Below, in pieces: positions 25,983 through 34,016 of a stretch of 52,214 nt of DNA; the stretch's first letter is position 1; every line of letters begins with the position of its first letter. Source of the DNA: DASYRM01 sp036004405 (GTDB lineage Bacteria; Acidobacteriota; Vicinamibacteria; Vicinamibacterales; UBA2999). Under the pieces are notes generated by a model. It worked only from the letters and a program-made list of their open reading frames with translations, was not told where the DNA came from and ran no database searches. The stretch covers positions 1 to 52,214 of the forward strand of contig DASYRM010000224.1 in the NCBI GenBank assembly GCA_036004405.1, written 5' to 3'. The position numbers and the translations under genes are program-made.

Positions 25983-26912
25983 CTACTTCAACGCAGCTCT
26001 GAGATCGTAAGCAGCAACGCTGTTCGTGAAGAGAAAGGGAACGACCGCGAGCTGCCGCGCCGGAACGTAGCCAAAGTCCGCGCCACCGGCCGAGAACTTC
26101 GCCAGCACTTTCACCTCGCCAGCCTTGCTGACGCGCAGCAGGCGCTGGCCGATGACGTCGGTCACCAGCAACCCGCCGCTGCCATCGAGCTCGATGCCGT
26201 CGATGCCGCCAACCGGCTGCGTCGTGACCAGCGTCCGCTGCTTCGACGTCCGGTCGAATGCGATCAGATGGCCGCTCGGGGCCGGCCCTCGCCCACCGGC
26301 GCCACGGGCACCACCGGGCGCCGGCGCAGGGCCGATGGTGCCCAGAATCAACCGCCCACCGTCGACGAGCAGGCCGTTGGGCTGCTCCACCACGTCCGCG
26401 CCCTCGACGAACACCGCTGACTTGCCGTTGCGTACTTCGAAGATCTTGAGCGCGGTGGAATCCGACACGTAGATGGTGCCGTCGGGCGCCGTGGCGAGGT
26501 CGTTGAGGAACACCGCGCCGTCGATCTTCGCGCGCGAGACTTCTTTCCCGCTCTTGATGTCGAAACCCACCACGGTGTCGATGTCGGCGGCATACAGAAC
26601 GCCGCGCGCGCTGCGCAGCCCCTTGGGCGCGTTGACGCCGGTCGCCCACTTCTCGGCGACCACCTTCCCGTCAGGCGACAGGCGCGAGATGTAGCCGTTG
26701 CCGTCCTTGTCCAGGATCTGCCCGTTGATCGACGACACGAAGACGGCGTTCGACGCCGCGTCGTAGAAGGCGCTCTCGGGCGACGCAAAGCCGGCGGTGA
26801 GATTCCACACCGGGGTCAGCGTGGGATCGGTCGACTGGGCGAACACGGTTGCGGCCAGCGCGATCGCGAGCGCGAGCCCGCCGGCGAGCAGTCGAAGCAT
26901 GGTGTCTCCCAT
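25983..26912 (-). CDS. secreted SMP-30/NHL-like beta-propeller protein
   Basis: A 309-residue protein with a signal peptide (LRLLAGGLALAIALAATVFA, cut before QSTDP). The rest is a six-bladed-propeller pattern: FASPESAFYDAASNAVFVSSINGQILDKDGNGYISRLSPDG, KGLRSARGVLYAADIDTVVGFDI, FLNDLATAPDGTIYVSDS, QPNGLLVDGGRLILGTIG and IDGIELDGSGGLLVTDVIGQRLLRV. The P-E-S and N-D-L metal-site positions fit the SMP-30/gluconolactonase group. A Gly/Pro/Ala-rich surface loop APAPGGARGAGGRGPAPSG interrupts the fold near residue 205. Periplasmic ligand-binding or lactonase activity is possible, but the sequence does not decide. Start at 26912; Met5 is an alternative. Confidence 0.8.
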   Translation of the reverse strand: MGDTMLRLLAGGLALAIALAATVFAQSTDPTLTPVWNLTAGFASPESAFYDAASNAVFVSSINGQILDKDGNGYISRLSPDGKVVAEKWATGVNAPKGLRSARGVLYAADIDTVVGFDIKSGKEVSRAKIDGAVFLNDLATAPDGTIYVSDSTALKIFEVRNGKSAVFVEGADVVEQPNGLLVDGGRLILGTIGPAPAPGGARGAGGRGPAPSGHLIAFDRTSKQRTLVTTQPVGGIDGIELDGSGGLLVTDVIGQRLLRVSKAGEVKVLAKFSAGGADFGYVPARQLAVVPFLFTNSVAAYDLRAALK

Positions 26913-26916
26913 TGAT

Positions 26917-26970
26917 GGGCCGCCTGACTTGTCCGCCGTAGCCTTGGCGCAGGCGGAAGGCGGCCCCTAC
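26917..26970. repeat. palindromic element split by an insertion; right end forms a stop codon
   Basis: GGGCCGCCT (26917-26925) and AGGCGGCCCCTAC (26958-26970) are the two halves of the common palindrome. Here they are separated by 32 bases that carry their own inverted repeat (TCCGCC ... GGCGGA). The terminal CTAC overlaps the TAG stop (26967-26969) of the DUF349 gene. Confidence 0.75.
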
Positions 26971-29822
26971 TTCCGGCGCTGATCGTAGAACTTGCGGCAG
27001 GCGCGTTGGAAGCGCTCGTTGAGCGGCCCGGCCACGTCGGCCGGCAGCGGCCCCAGACGCGTCCACTGCGACTGGGCGCTGCGCACTTCCTGCTCCGCTT
27101 CACGCCACCGGTTCTCTTCGGCGTGCGCGACGGCCTGCCCACCCGCCATCGTGTTGGCCGCGAGCCGCTCGCGCAACCGCTGGGCCAGCAGTTCGGCCGG
27201 CGAGACGGGCGCCGGCGCTTCGACCGCGGAGCGCGTCAGCGACTCCACCTTGGCCAGCAGCTTTTCCATGCGCTTGCGCGTCGTCTCCGGATCGAGATCG
27301 GTGCCGGCAAAGGCGGCCGGCCAGGCGGCGACGAGCTTTCCGAGCGCCTGGTAGTAGCTGGCCGCGAGCTCCTGCTGCACCGTGCGGGGCAGCTCCGGCG
27401 CCTGCTGCCACCTGGCGCGCGCCTGCACCACCGTATCGGCCAGGCCATCGGGCGCGGCGCCGTCCGCCCCCGCGGCCGCGACCAGCGCCTCGAGCTCGCG
27501 AATGACGTCGGCGCGCGCCGCCGCCTTCGACTGCAGATCCACCTGATCGCGGTGCTTGTAGCGATCGAAGAAGGCGTCGCAGGCGGTGCGGAACCGCTGC
27601 CACACCGCGTCGGACTTCGAGCGGCGCACCGGCCCGATCTGTTTCCACTCGACCTGCAGCTGCTTGCACTCGGCCGCGGCAGCCTCCCAGTCGGTGGACG
27701 AGGTGAGCGCCTCGGCGCGGGCGCAGAGCGCTTCCTTGCGCGCCAGGTTCTCGGACCACTCGTCCTTGCGCTTCTTGAGATCCTGGTGGCGGCGGCTGAA
27801 GAACTGATCGCAGGCGGCGCGGAAGCGCTCCCAGATCGCCTTCTCGCTGCCGCGCGATACCGGTCCCACGTTCTTCCACTCGGCCTGCAGCGCCTGGAGC
27901 GCGGTGGCGGTCTTGACCCAGTCGGTCGAGGCCGCGAGCGCTTCGGCCTGCTCGCAGAGCGACTGCTTCTTCGCCAGGTTGTGGCCGCGCTCTTCGTTCT
28001 GGGCCGCCAGGTGGGCCGACGTCCGCCCGAACACCGCGTCCTGCGCGGTCTTGAAGCGCCGCCAGAGCGCTTCGCCCTGCGTCCGCGGCGCGAGGGCCAC
28101 CTGCTTCCAGCGCCCCTGCAGCTCGCGCATGCGGCGCGCGGCCACCTCGAGATCGGGTTCCTCGGCCAGCGCTTCCATCTTCTTGGCCAGCTCTTCCTGC
28201 ACCTGCAGGTTCGCCCAGCGCTGCCACTCGTCCGCGTCGCGCAGCTCCTGCACGCGCGGCCCGAGAATCGCGCGCACGGCCTCGAGGCGCGTCTGCACTT
28301 CCTGCCGATCCTTCTTGGTCGGCAGCGGCAGGCGCCCTTCGAGCGCCGAGCGGATTTCGCCAAGCGCACGATCGCCCGCCTTCAGCGTGATCTGCTCGGC
28401 CGCAGCCAGCGTCTCGACCTGGCGGCAGATCTGGTGCAGGCGCCGCAGGTTGTCCTGCTCCTGACGCTGGCGCACCTCGACCTGCTGCTGCTCCTTCTCC
28501 TCGATCACGGCGATTGCCCGCTCGAGACGATCGGCGGCTTCGGGATTGGCCTCCGCGTGCTCGCGCAGCACCTCGGCGTCGCGGCGCAGCCCGCGCCACC
28601 GGGCCACCAGCTCCTGCGGCGTGACGTCCGAGGCGACCAGCTGTTCGAGCTCCGCGGCCAGCGTGTGCAGGCGGCCCGCCGCCGCCTGCGCCAGCATGCG
28701 GCGGCGTTCGCGCTCTTCGAACGCGCGGCAGGCGTCCTGGAAACGGCGCGTCAGCGACGCGGCGTACTCCTGCGGAATCGGCGGCAGCGCGTCCCAGCGC
28801 ACTTTGAGCTCGGCGATCCGATCCTCGGCGCCGGCGCCTTCGAGCTGCTCGATCTCTTCCACCACGCGGAGGCGGTCGGCCTGCTCGCGCGCCGCGGCCT
28901 CGGCGCGAATCTGCTCGGCGGCGCGCTCGAGCTGTCGCTCGGCGATCGCCTCGCGCACCGCTTCGCTCGCCGAGTCGAAACGCTCGGCCAGCGCGGCGTC
29001 GATTTCGGTGTCTGCGCCCAGCTCCGCCCACGCGAGCCGCACCCGGCTCAGGGACGCCTCGGCCTCCGACGGATCGGGGAGCGCCACGAGCGCCTCGGCG
29101 TCGCGCAGCAGCTGGGCGGCCCTCGCCTGATCTTCAGCCGACATCTGCGCCGCGGGCGCCTCGGCCACCGGCGTCACCGCTTCCTCAATCTGCCGCAGCC
29201 GCACGCGCGCGCGGCGCGCCGCCACCTTGTTCCGGCCACGCTGCGCGATCGCCGACAAGCCGTCGGTGTCGCCCACGCGTTCGAGCGCGGCGACGGCCAC
29301 GTCGGTGTGCTCGGCTTTGAGCGACACGGCCAGGAGCTCTTCAGGGTCCTGCAACCGGGCGAGGGCTCGTGCCCGCGTCGCGGCATCGCGAGCGTGACGA
29401 CTGATCGAGCCCAGCGACTTCGGGTCGTCGATCAGGTCCACCACGGCAGCGCGCACCTCGGCGTGCGAGCTCTCGCGCACCATCACCACCACTTCCTTGA
29501 AGCGGGCGCCGTCGATGAGCTGCCGCGCCACTTCGCTGGCCTTGACCGGATCCCGGGTTTCGGCGCCCAGGCCCGTCAACTGCCGGGCAGCCTCGGTGCG
29601 CACATCGGGATCGGGATCGGTGCGGGCGATCTCCCCCAGCGTCCCCACGTCCTCCAGGCGCGCCACGGCGGCGCGGCGTACGCGCGCCTCCGCGTCCTCG
29701 CGCGCCAGTGCGCGAAGCACTTCTCCCTCTTCGGGGCCAAGGTCATAGACAGCCGCCGCACGCACCGTGGGGTCCGAATGCTTCCAACGGGGTTGTGGGC
29801 GGAGCCGCTCGAGAATTCCCAT
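26967..29822 (-). CDS. large HEAT-repeat/DUF349 coiled-coil protein
   Basis: A 951-residue cytoplasmic protein. Residues 1-240 are HEAT-like helical repeats (DPTVRAAAVYDLG, DPDVRTEAARQLTG, HAEVRAAVVDLIDD). The rest is long charged helices with about seven DUF349-type repeats, each with a Trp and a following aromatic-rich helix: RWDALPPIP, QGRWKQVALAPRTQGEALW, EWKNVGPVSRGSEKAIWERF, EWKQIGPVRRSKSDAVWQRF and the terminal SQWTRLGPLP. A Glu/Gln/Arg-rich coiled coil lies near 440-480. DUF349 proteins are found in Bacteroidetes, Actinobacteria and Gammaproteobacteria and have no settled biochemical role. The start at 29822 gives MGILERLRP, the natural N-terminus. It is downstream of glnN on the same strand, but a terminator and about 280 bp separate them. 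Confidence 0.8.
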   Translation of the reverse strand: MGILERLRPQPRWKHSDPTVRAAAVYDLGPEEGEVLRALAREDAEARVRRAAVARLEDVGTLGEIARTDPDPDVRTEAARQLTGLGAETRDPVKASEVARQLIDGARFKEVVVMVRESSHAEVRAAVVDLIDDPKSLGSISRHARDAATRARALARLQDPEELLAVSLKAEHTDVAVAALERVGDTDGLSAIAQRGRNKVAARRARVRLRQIEEAVTPVAEAPAAQMSAEDQARAAQLLRDAEALVALPDPSEAEASLSRVRLAWAELGADTEIDAALAERFDSASEAVREAIAERQLERAAEQIRAEAAAREQADRLRVVEEIEQLEGAGAEDRIAELKVRWDALPPIPQEYAASLTRRFQDACRAFEERERRRMLAQAAAGRLHTLAAELEQLVASDVTPQELVARWRGLRRDAEVLREHAEANPEAADRLERAIAVIEEKEQQQVEVRQRQEQDNLRRLHQICRQVETLAAAEQITLKAGDRALGEIRSALEGRLPLPTKKDRQEVQTRLEAVRAILGPRVQELRDADEWQRWANLQVQEELAKKMEALAEEPDLEVAARRMRELQGRWKQVALAPRTQGEALWRRFKTAQDAVFGRTSAHLAAQNEERGHNLAKKQSLCEQAEALAASTDWVKTATALQALQAEWKNVGPVSRGSEKAIWERFRAACDQFFSRRHQDLKKRKDEWSENLARKEALCARAEALTSSTDWEAAAAECKQLQVEWKQIGPVRRSKSDAVWQRFRTACDAFFDRYKHRDQVDLQSKAAARADVIRELEALVAAAGADGAAPDGLADTVVQARARWQQAPELPRTVQQELAASYYQALGKLVAAWPAAFAGTDLDPETTRKRMEKLLAKVESLTRSAVEAPAPVSPAELLAQRLRERLAANTMAGGQAVAHAEENRWREAEQEVRSAQSQWTRLGPLPADVAGPLNERFQRACRKFYDQRRK

Positions 29823-30005
29823 TCCGATCGTGGTACCGCGAGTGCTCTTTTTGTCGCGCGGGGTTCTTAGTCTACACCGGCTGCTTTGCGTCACCCGAAC
29901 CGGCGCTAGCGTTTTCGGGCGCCGAAAGTGCCGACCATATTACGTAAACGAGCGAGTCTCCGCCGTTGACGCAGAGGCTCCGCCTCGCTCGGGCAGTGTT
30001 CAATT

Positions 30006-30066
30006 GCCCGCCCTCCGGGCGGGCGTTCAACGAAACACGACGGGCCGGCACACTGGCCGGCCCGTC
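30006..30066 (-). terminator. tandem terminator-like hairpins after glnN
   Basis: The first hairpin downstream of glnN is an 11-bp stem GACGGGCCGGC/GCCGGCCCGTC with a six-base loop (30039-30066), followed on the minus strand by GTGTTTCGTT. The second is GCCCGCCC-tcc-GGGCGGGC (30006-30024). The rest of the 278-bp gap (29823-30000) has an AT-rich GTTTACGTAATAT stretch on the minus strand that may hold the promoter of the DUF349 gene, but I see no convincing -35. Confidence 0.6.
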
Positions 30067-30100
30067 GCCTTTCCTGCCTGGCGGTCTCCGCCGCCCTGGA

Positions 30101-32281
30101 TTACTTGACGAACAGCATCTCCCGGTACGTGGGCAGCGGCCACAGCTCGTGCGGCGTCAGCACCTCGATGCTGTCGCCGGTCTCGCGCAGCCGGGCCATC
30201 GCCGGAACGACCTTGTCACGCATGTACTTCGCGTGCTTTTCCGCCGAACCGCCGCTGTGATCGAGCAGCTTGGCCAGCGCGTCGGCCTCGACCTTCAGCT
30301 TGTCCGCAAGCTTCGTGTAGGTGCCGAGCAGCTTCTTGCCCTGGGCGCTCTTGGCGCCGCCGGCCTTCACTGCCGCCACGCTCTGGCCGACCTGCTTCTG
30401 GTACTCGAACGCCGCCGGCAGGATGTACCGGTTGGCCATCAGCACCATCAGCTGGCCTTCGATGTTGATCGTCTTGTTGTAGTTCTCGAGGAACACCTCG
30501 TAGCGGGCGTGCATTTCGCGCTCGTTGAGCACCTTGAAGCGATCCATCAGCTTGATCGCCTGCGGCGTCACCAGCTGCGGCAGCGCATCGACCGTGTTCT
30601 TCAGGTTCAGAAGCCCGCGCTTGCCCGCTTCCTTGGCCCACTCGGCCGAGTAGTTGTTGCCGTTGAAGACGATGCGCTTGTGCTTCTTGATGATTTTCGT
30701 GAGGAGCTTCCCGACGGCGACCTTGAGATCCTCGCCCTTGGCGCTGGCCGCCTCGAGCTCGGTGGCAATCGAATCCAGCGAATCGGCCATCGCCGCGTTG
30801 AGGAACGTGTTCGGCCATGCGATGTTCTGCCCGGACGACACGGCGCGGAACTCGAACTTGTTCCCGGTGAACGCGAACGGGCTGGTGCGGTTGCGATCGC
30901 CGGCATCGCGCGGCAGCTTCGGCAGCACGCTGACGCCGAGGTCCTGGATGCCGCCCTGCTTGGTGGACTTCGCCGCGCCCTTCTCGAGCTGCTCGAAGAT
31001 GTCCGACAGCTGATCGCCGAGGAAGACCGACAGGATGGCCGGCGGCGCTTCGTTGGCGCCCAGCCGGTGATCGTTGCCGGCGCTCGCAATCGACGCACGC
31101 AGCACGCCCTGCCAATCGTCCACCGCCTTCAGCACGGCGGCGCAGAAGACCAGGAACTGCATGTTGTCGTGCGGCGTGTCGCCGGGGCCGAGCAGGTTGT
31201 TGCCGAATTCGTCCGACAGCGACCAGTTGTTGTGCTTGCCCGATCCGTTGACGCCGGCAAACGGCTTCTCGTGCAGCAGGCACGCCAGGCCGTACTTCGG
31301 CGCGACGCGCTGCAGCGTCTCCATCGTCATCAACTGATGGTCGACCGCGAGGTTCGCGTTCTCGAACACGGGCGCGATTTCGTACTGGCTCGGCGCCACC
31401 TCGTTGTGCCGCGTCTTCACCGGCACGCCCACCTTGTACAGCTCCGACTCCACTTCCGACATGCACGCGAGCACACGCGACGGGATCGAGCCGAAGTACT
31501 GGTCTTCCATCTCCTGCCCCTTCGGCGGCTTGGCGCCAAACAGGGTGCGGCCCGCGTTGATCAGGTCGGGACGCGCGAAGTAGAAGTTGCGATCGATCAG
31601 GAAGTACTCCTGCTCGGGACCGCAAGTGGCGAAGACGCGCTCGGCCGTCGAGCCGAACAGCTTCAGCACGCGCACGGCCTGCTTCGACACCGCTTCCATC
31701 GAGCGCAGCAGCGGCGTCTTCTTGTCGAGCGCTTCGCCGGTCCAGCTCACGAACGCCGTCGGGATCACCAGCGTCACGTTGTTGCCGTTCATCAGCAGCC
31801 ACGGCGGGCTCGTCGGATCCCACGCGGTGTAGCCACGTGCCTCGAACGTGGACCGCATGCCGCCCGACGGGAAACTCGATGCATCCGGCTCGCCCTTGAT
31901 CAGTTCCTTGCCCTTGAACTCGGCGAGCGCCGTGCCGTCGGCGTTCGGCCCGAGGAACGAGTCGTGCTTTTCAGCCGTGATGCCGGTGAGCGGCTGGAAC
32001 CAGTGCGTGTAGTGCGTGGCGCCGTGCTCGACCGCCCATTCCTTGAGCGCCGAGGCCACCGCATCGGCCGTGGCCACTTCGAGCGGCTCGCCGCGCGTGA
32101 TCGTCGCGCGCAGGGCACGATACGCCGGCTTCGGCAAACGCTCCTGCTGCACCTTGTCGTTGAACACGCGCGTGCCGAAGACATCGGCGGCTTTCTCAGT
32201 CGAGGTCGTCGAGACCCGTCCGTCGGTCAATGACCAGTCACGGATGCTCTTGATGGCTTCGGAAAGTGCTGCAGATCCCAT
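30101..32281 (-). CDS. glnN: glutamine synthetase type III
   Basis: A 726-residue protein, the size of GSIII dodecamers and far larger than GSI (about 470). It makes glutamine from glutamate, ammonia and ATP. Seen: VFNDKVQQERLPKPAYRAL, THWFQPLTGITAEKHDSFLGP, FEARGYTAWDPTSPPWLL, the metal/glutamate segment GPEQEYFLID, VPVKTRHNEVAPSQYEIAPVFE, FAGVNGSGKHNNWSL, GNDHRLGANEAPPAI and EFRAVSSGQNIAWPNTFLN. A promoter with an embedded palindrome lies at 32351-32380, giving a leader of about 60 bases. No PII gene or ammonium transporter is adjacent. Regulation by nitrogen status is inferred. Confidence 0.96.
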   Translation of the reverse strand: MGSAALSEAIKSIRDWSLTDGRVSTTSTEKAADVFGTRVFNDKVQQERLPKPAYRALRATITRGEPLEVATADAVASALKEWAVEHGATHYTHWFQPLTGITAEKHDSFLGPNADGTALAEFKGKELIKGEPDASSFPSGGMRSTFEARGYTAWDPTSPPWLLMNGNNVTLVIPTAFVSWTGEALDKKTPLLRSMEAVSKQAVRVLKLFGSTAERVFATCGPEQEYFLIDRNFYFARPDLINAGRTLFGAKPPKGQEMEDQYFGSIPSRVLACMSEVESELYKVGVPVKTRHNEVAPSQYEIAPVFENANLAVDHQLMTMETLQRVAPKYGLACLLHEKPFAGVNGSGKHNNWSLSDEFGNNLLGPGDTPHDNMQFLVFCAAVLKAVDDWQGVLRASIASAGNDHRLGANEAPPAILSVFLGDQLSDIFEQLEKGAAKSTKQGGIQDLGVSVLPKLPRDAGDRNRTSPFAFTGNKFEFRAVSSGQNIAWPNTFLNAAMADSLDSIATELEAASAKGEDLKVAVGKLLTKIIKKHKRIVFNGNNYSAEWAKEAGKRGLLNLKNTVDALPQLVTPQAIKLMDRFKVLNEREMHARYEVFLENYNKTINIEGQLMVLMANRYILPAAFEYQKQVGQSVAAVKAGGAKSAQGKKLLGTYTKLADKLKVEADALAKLLDHSGGSAEKHAKYMRDKVVPAMARLRETGDSIEVLTPHELWPLPTYREMLFVK

Positions 32282-32350
32282 CGTCGAGGCCTATCCTTTC
32301 TTCTCTTTGCAGCGGAAATGCCCGGGGCGGGCAACGCGGCAGATTGACGA

Positions 32351-32380
32351 ATTATGCACGACGGTTCGTGCACTTTGCAA
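32351..32380 (-). promoter_or_regulatory. glnN promoter with palindromic operator in the spacer
   Basis: On the minus strand TTGCAA (32380-32375), an 18-base spacer and CATAAT (32356-32351) form a good sigma-70-type promoter. An 18-bp palindrome, TGCACGA-cggt-TCGTGCA (32355-32372), fills the spacer and reaches into the -10. Its outer TGCAC...GTGCA resembles the half-sites of NtrC binding sites, although the spacing is one base longer than that consensus. A repressor bound here would block the promoter. The remaining bases of the 231-bp gap with the plus-strand gene show no other clear signal. Confidence 0.7.
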
Positions 32381-32512
32381 TATTGTGGGCCTCATCGAAC
32401 GCTAGACAGCCAAAGATGTGCAGGATGAAACTACGGCCGCGCGAAGCGTGCACGCTTTCGATGACGGTCTGCACGCCGGAGCCCCCCGGAACGGCCGCCA
32501 GGGCGCCCTCCG

Positions 32513-33382
32513 GTGCAGGCTGTACGTGAAGCCGTGACGGAGCGCCGGTTCCTGTCCAGCGCGGCCCGCGGTCCGCTGCTGCTCGACGGCGCGATGGCGA
32601 CGTGCGTCCACGCGATGGCCGGGGCGTCCGGGCCGGTCGCGGCGTGCGATCACCTCTCGATCGCGGAGCCCGACCGGGTGCGTCGCGTCCACGATGCGTA
32701 CCTCGAGGCGCACGCCGACATCGTGCGCACCAACACGTTTCGCGCCGCGGCGCGCCACCACGAGCGCGACGCGACCCGGCTGTGCGCCGCCGCCGCGCGA
32801 CTGGCGCGCGAGGCGGCCGACCAATGGTCGCAGCGCACTCCGGAGCGCCCGCGCTTCGTGGCGGGCGCGCTTGGTCCAGCCGACCGTCAGGCGTCGAGCA
32901 ACGACGCCCGCACGGCGTACCGCGCGCCGCTGCGCGCGCTGCTCGAGGGCGGCGTCGACCTGCTTCTCTTCGAGACGTGGTACTCCGCCGCGCACATTGC
33001 ACCGGCGCTCGCCGCGTACGTGGACGCGGCCGCCGATTCGGGACGCACCGTGCCGGTGCTGCTCTCGGTGTCAGGCGTCCCGATCGACGATTTGGTCGCG
33101 GCCGTCGATTCGTACGTGGTGGCGGGACTCGGCCTCAACTGCGGCGCCGGACCCGAGGGGCTGTCGGCCGGACTGCAGGCCCTGCGCGGACGTGCCCCTC
33201 TCGTGACGTGCCACCCGAGCGCCGGACTCCCCGATCAGAGCGGGCGCTATCCGTACGGGCCCGACGATTTCGCACGGTTCGTCGCCGCCTACGCCGCCGA
33301 CGGCCTGGCGGATATCGTCGGCGGCTGCTGCGGAACCACGCCCGCGCACGTTGCAGCTCTCGCGCGCGCCGGGAGACAATGA
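32513..33382 (+). CDS. homocysteine S-methyltransferase domain protein
   Basis: A 289-residue protein consisting only of the homocysteine-binding barrel (the MetH N-terminal/MmuM/BHMT fold). It begins with GPLLLDGAMATCV and runs through DIVRTNTFRAAARH. Zinc-ligand cysteines are in GLNCGAGPEGL and GGCCGTTPAHV, all three present. There is no folate or cobalamin domain, so the methyl donor would be S-methylmethionine, SAM or a methyl group delivered by another protein. The start is uncertain: GTG at 32513 or GTG at 32534, neither with a strong Shine-Dalgarno. The GNAT gene follows almost immediately. Together with ahcY and the methionine transaminase it suggests methionine recycling, but they are not in one operon. 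Confidence 0.85.
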   Translation: MQAVREAVTERRFLSSAARGPLLLDGAMATCVHAMAGASGPVAACDHLSIAEPDRVRRVHDAYLEAHADIVRTNTFRAAARHHERDATRLCAAAARLAREAADQWSQRTPERPRFVAGALGPADRQASSNDARTAYRAPLRALLEGGVDLLLFETWYSAAHIAPALAAYVDAAADSGRTVPVLLSVSGVPIDDLVAAVDSYVVAGLGLNCGAGPEGLSAGLQALRGRAPLVTCHPSAGLPDQSGRYPYGPDDFARFVAAYAADGLADIVGGCCGTTPAHVAALARAGRQ

Positions 33383-33386
33383 GGGC

Positions 33387-33977
33387 TTGGAATATCTGAT
33401 CAAGCAGTACCCCCTCGAGAGCGGCGCCCTCGAAATCCAGTACATCGAGGAGTACTTCGGCGAGTTCCCGCGCAAGAAGACCGCGCGCGAAATCGTGCAG
33501 CGCCTCGCGGATCGGGAGTTCCTGATCCTCATGGCCGAAGCCAGCCTGCCCGACGATCCGTCCACGGTGGTGCCCGTCTCGTTCAAGGTGGTGCACGAGC
33601 TCCGCGCGCAGGAGGCCGAGCCCAAGCTGTCCGATCTCGTCGCCCGGTTGAAGGACGTCGTGCAGTTCGACGACCGCAAGGTGCTCTACAACTGGATCGG
33701 CGGCACGCGGCGCGACTGGCGGGGGCAGGGACACTTTCGCGCGCTCACCGAGGAATCGGAGGCGTGGGCGCACGCGTCGGGCTTTCACGAGGTGGTGGTA
33801 AAGACGAAGAACCGCTTCTACGACATGCGCAGCACGCTCGACCACCTCGAGTTCGACGTGATCAAGTACGAGGTCCACCCGACCAACAACCGCGACTCGA
33901 AGGTGTACTTGGGCAAGCCGCTCACGTCCGACGTGCTGCGCACACACACCAGCGCACGCACGGTCGTACAGGCCTGA
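33387..33977 (+). CDS. GNAT-family acetyltransferase
   Basis: About 196 residues from a TTG at 33387. The acetyl-CoA-binding loop is the RRDWRGQGHFRAL segment (R/Q-x-x-G-x-G/A type), followed by EVVVKTKNRFYDMRSTLDHLEFDVIKYEV, the usual beta5-alpha4 region. The N-terminal YIEEYFGEFPRKKTAREIVQRLADREFLILMAE is consistent with the fold. An ATG overlapping the upstream TGA (ATGA at 33379) is in the wrong frame and stops after six codons, so the TTG with GAGG just before it is preferred. It is coupled to the homocysteine methyltransferase gene (4 bp gap). The substrate is unknown. Confidence 0.8.
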   Translation: MEYLIKQYPLESGALEIQYIEEYFGEFPRKKTAREIVQRLADREFLILMAEASLPDDPSTVVPVSFKVVHELRAQEAEPKLSDLVARLKDVVQFDDRKVLYNWIGGTRRDWRGQGHFRALTEESEAWAHASGFHEVVVKTKNRFYDMRSTLDHLEFDVIKYEVHPTNNRDSKVYLGKPLTSDVLRTHTSARTVVQA

Positions 33978-33984
33978 GGGCCGC

Positions 33985-34016
33985 CGTAGGGGCCGCCTTC
34001 AGGCGGCCCGTCTACG
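33985..34016. repeat. palindromic element forming the sigma-factor stop codon
   Basis: CGTAG-ggGCCGCCT-tc-AGGCGGCccgt-CTACG between the convergent GNAT and sigma-factor genes. The right-hand CTA (34012-34014) is the TAG stop of the sigma-factor gene on the minus strand. Confidence 0.85.

Noticed and set aside
33379..33399. ATG overlapping the methyltransferase stop as the GNAT start
   Set aside because: It is in a different frame and stops after six codons; the TTG at 33387 is in frame with the GNAT fold.
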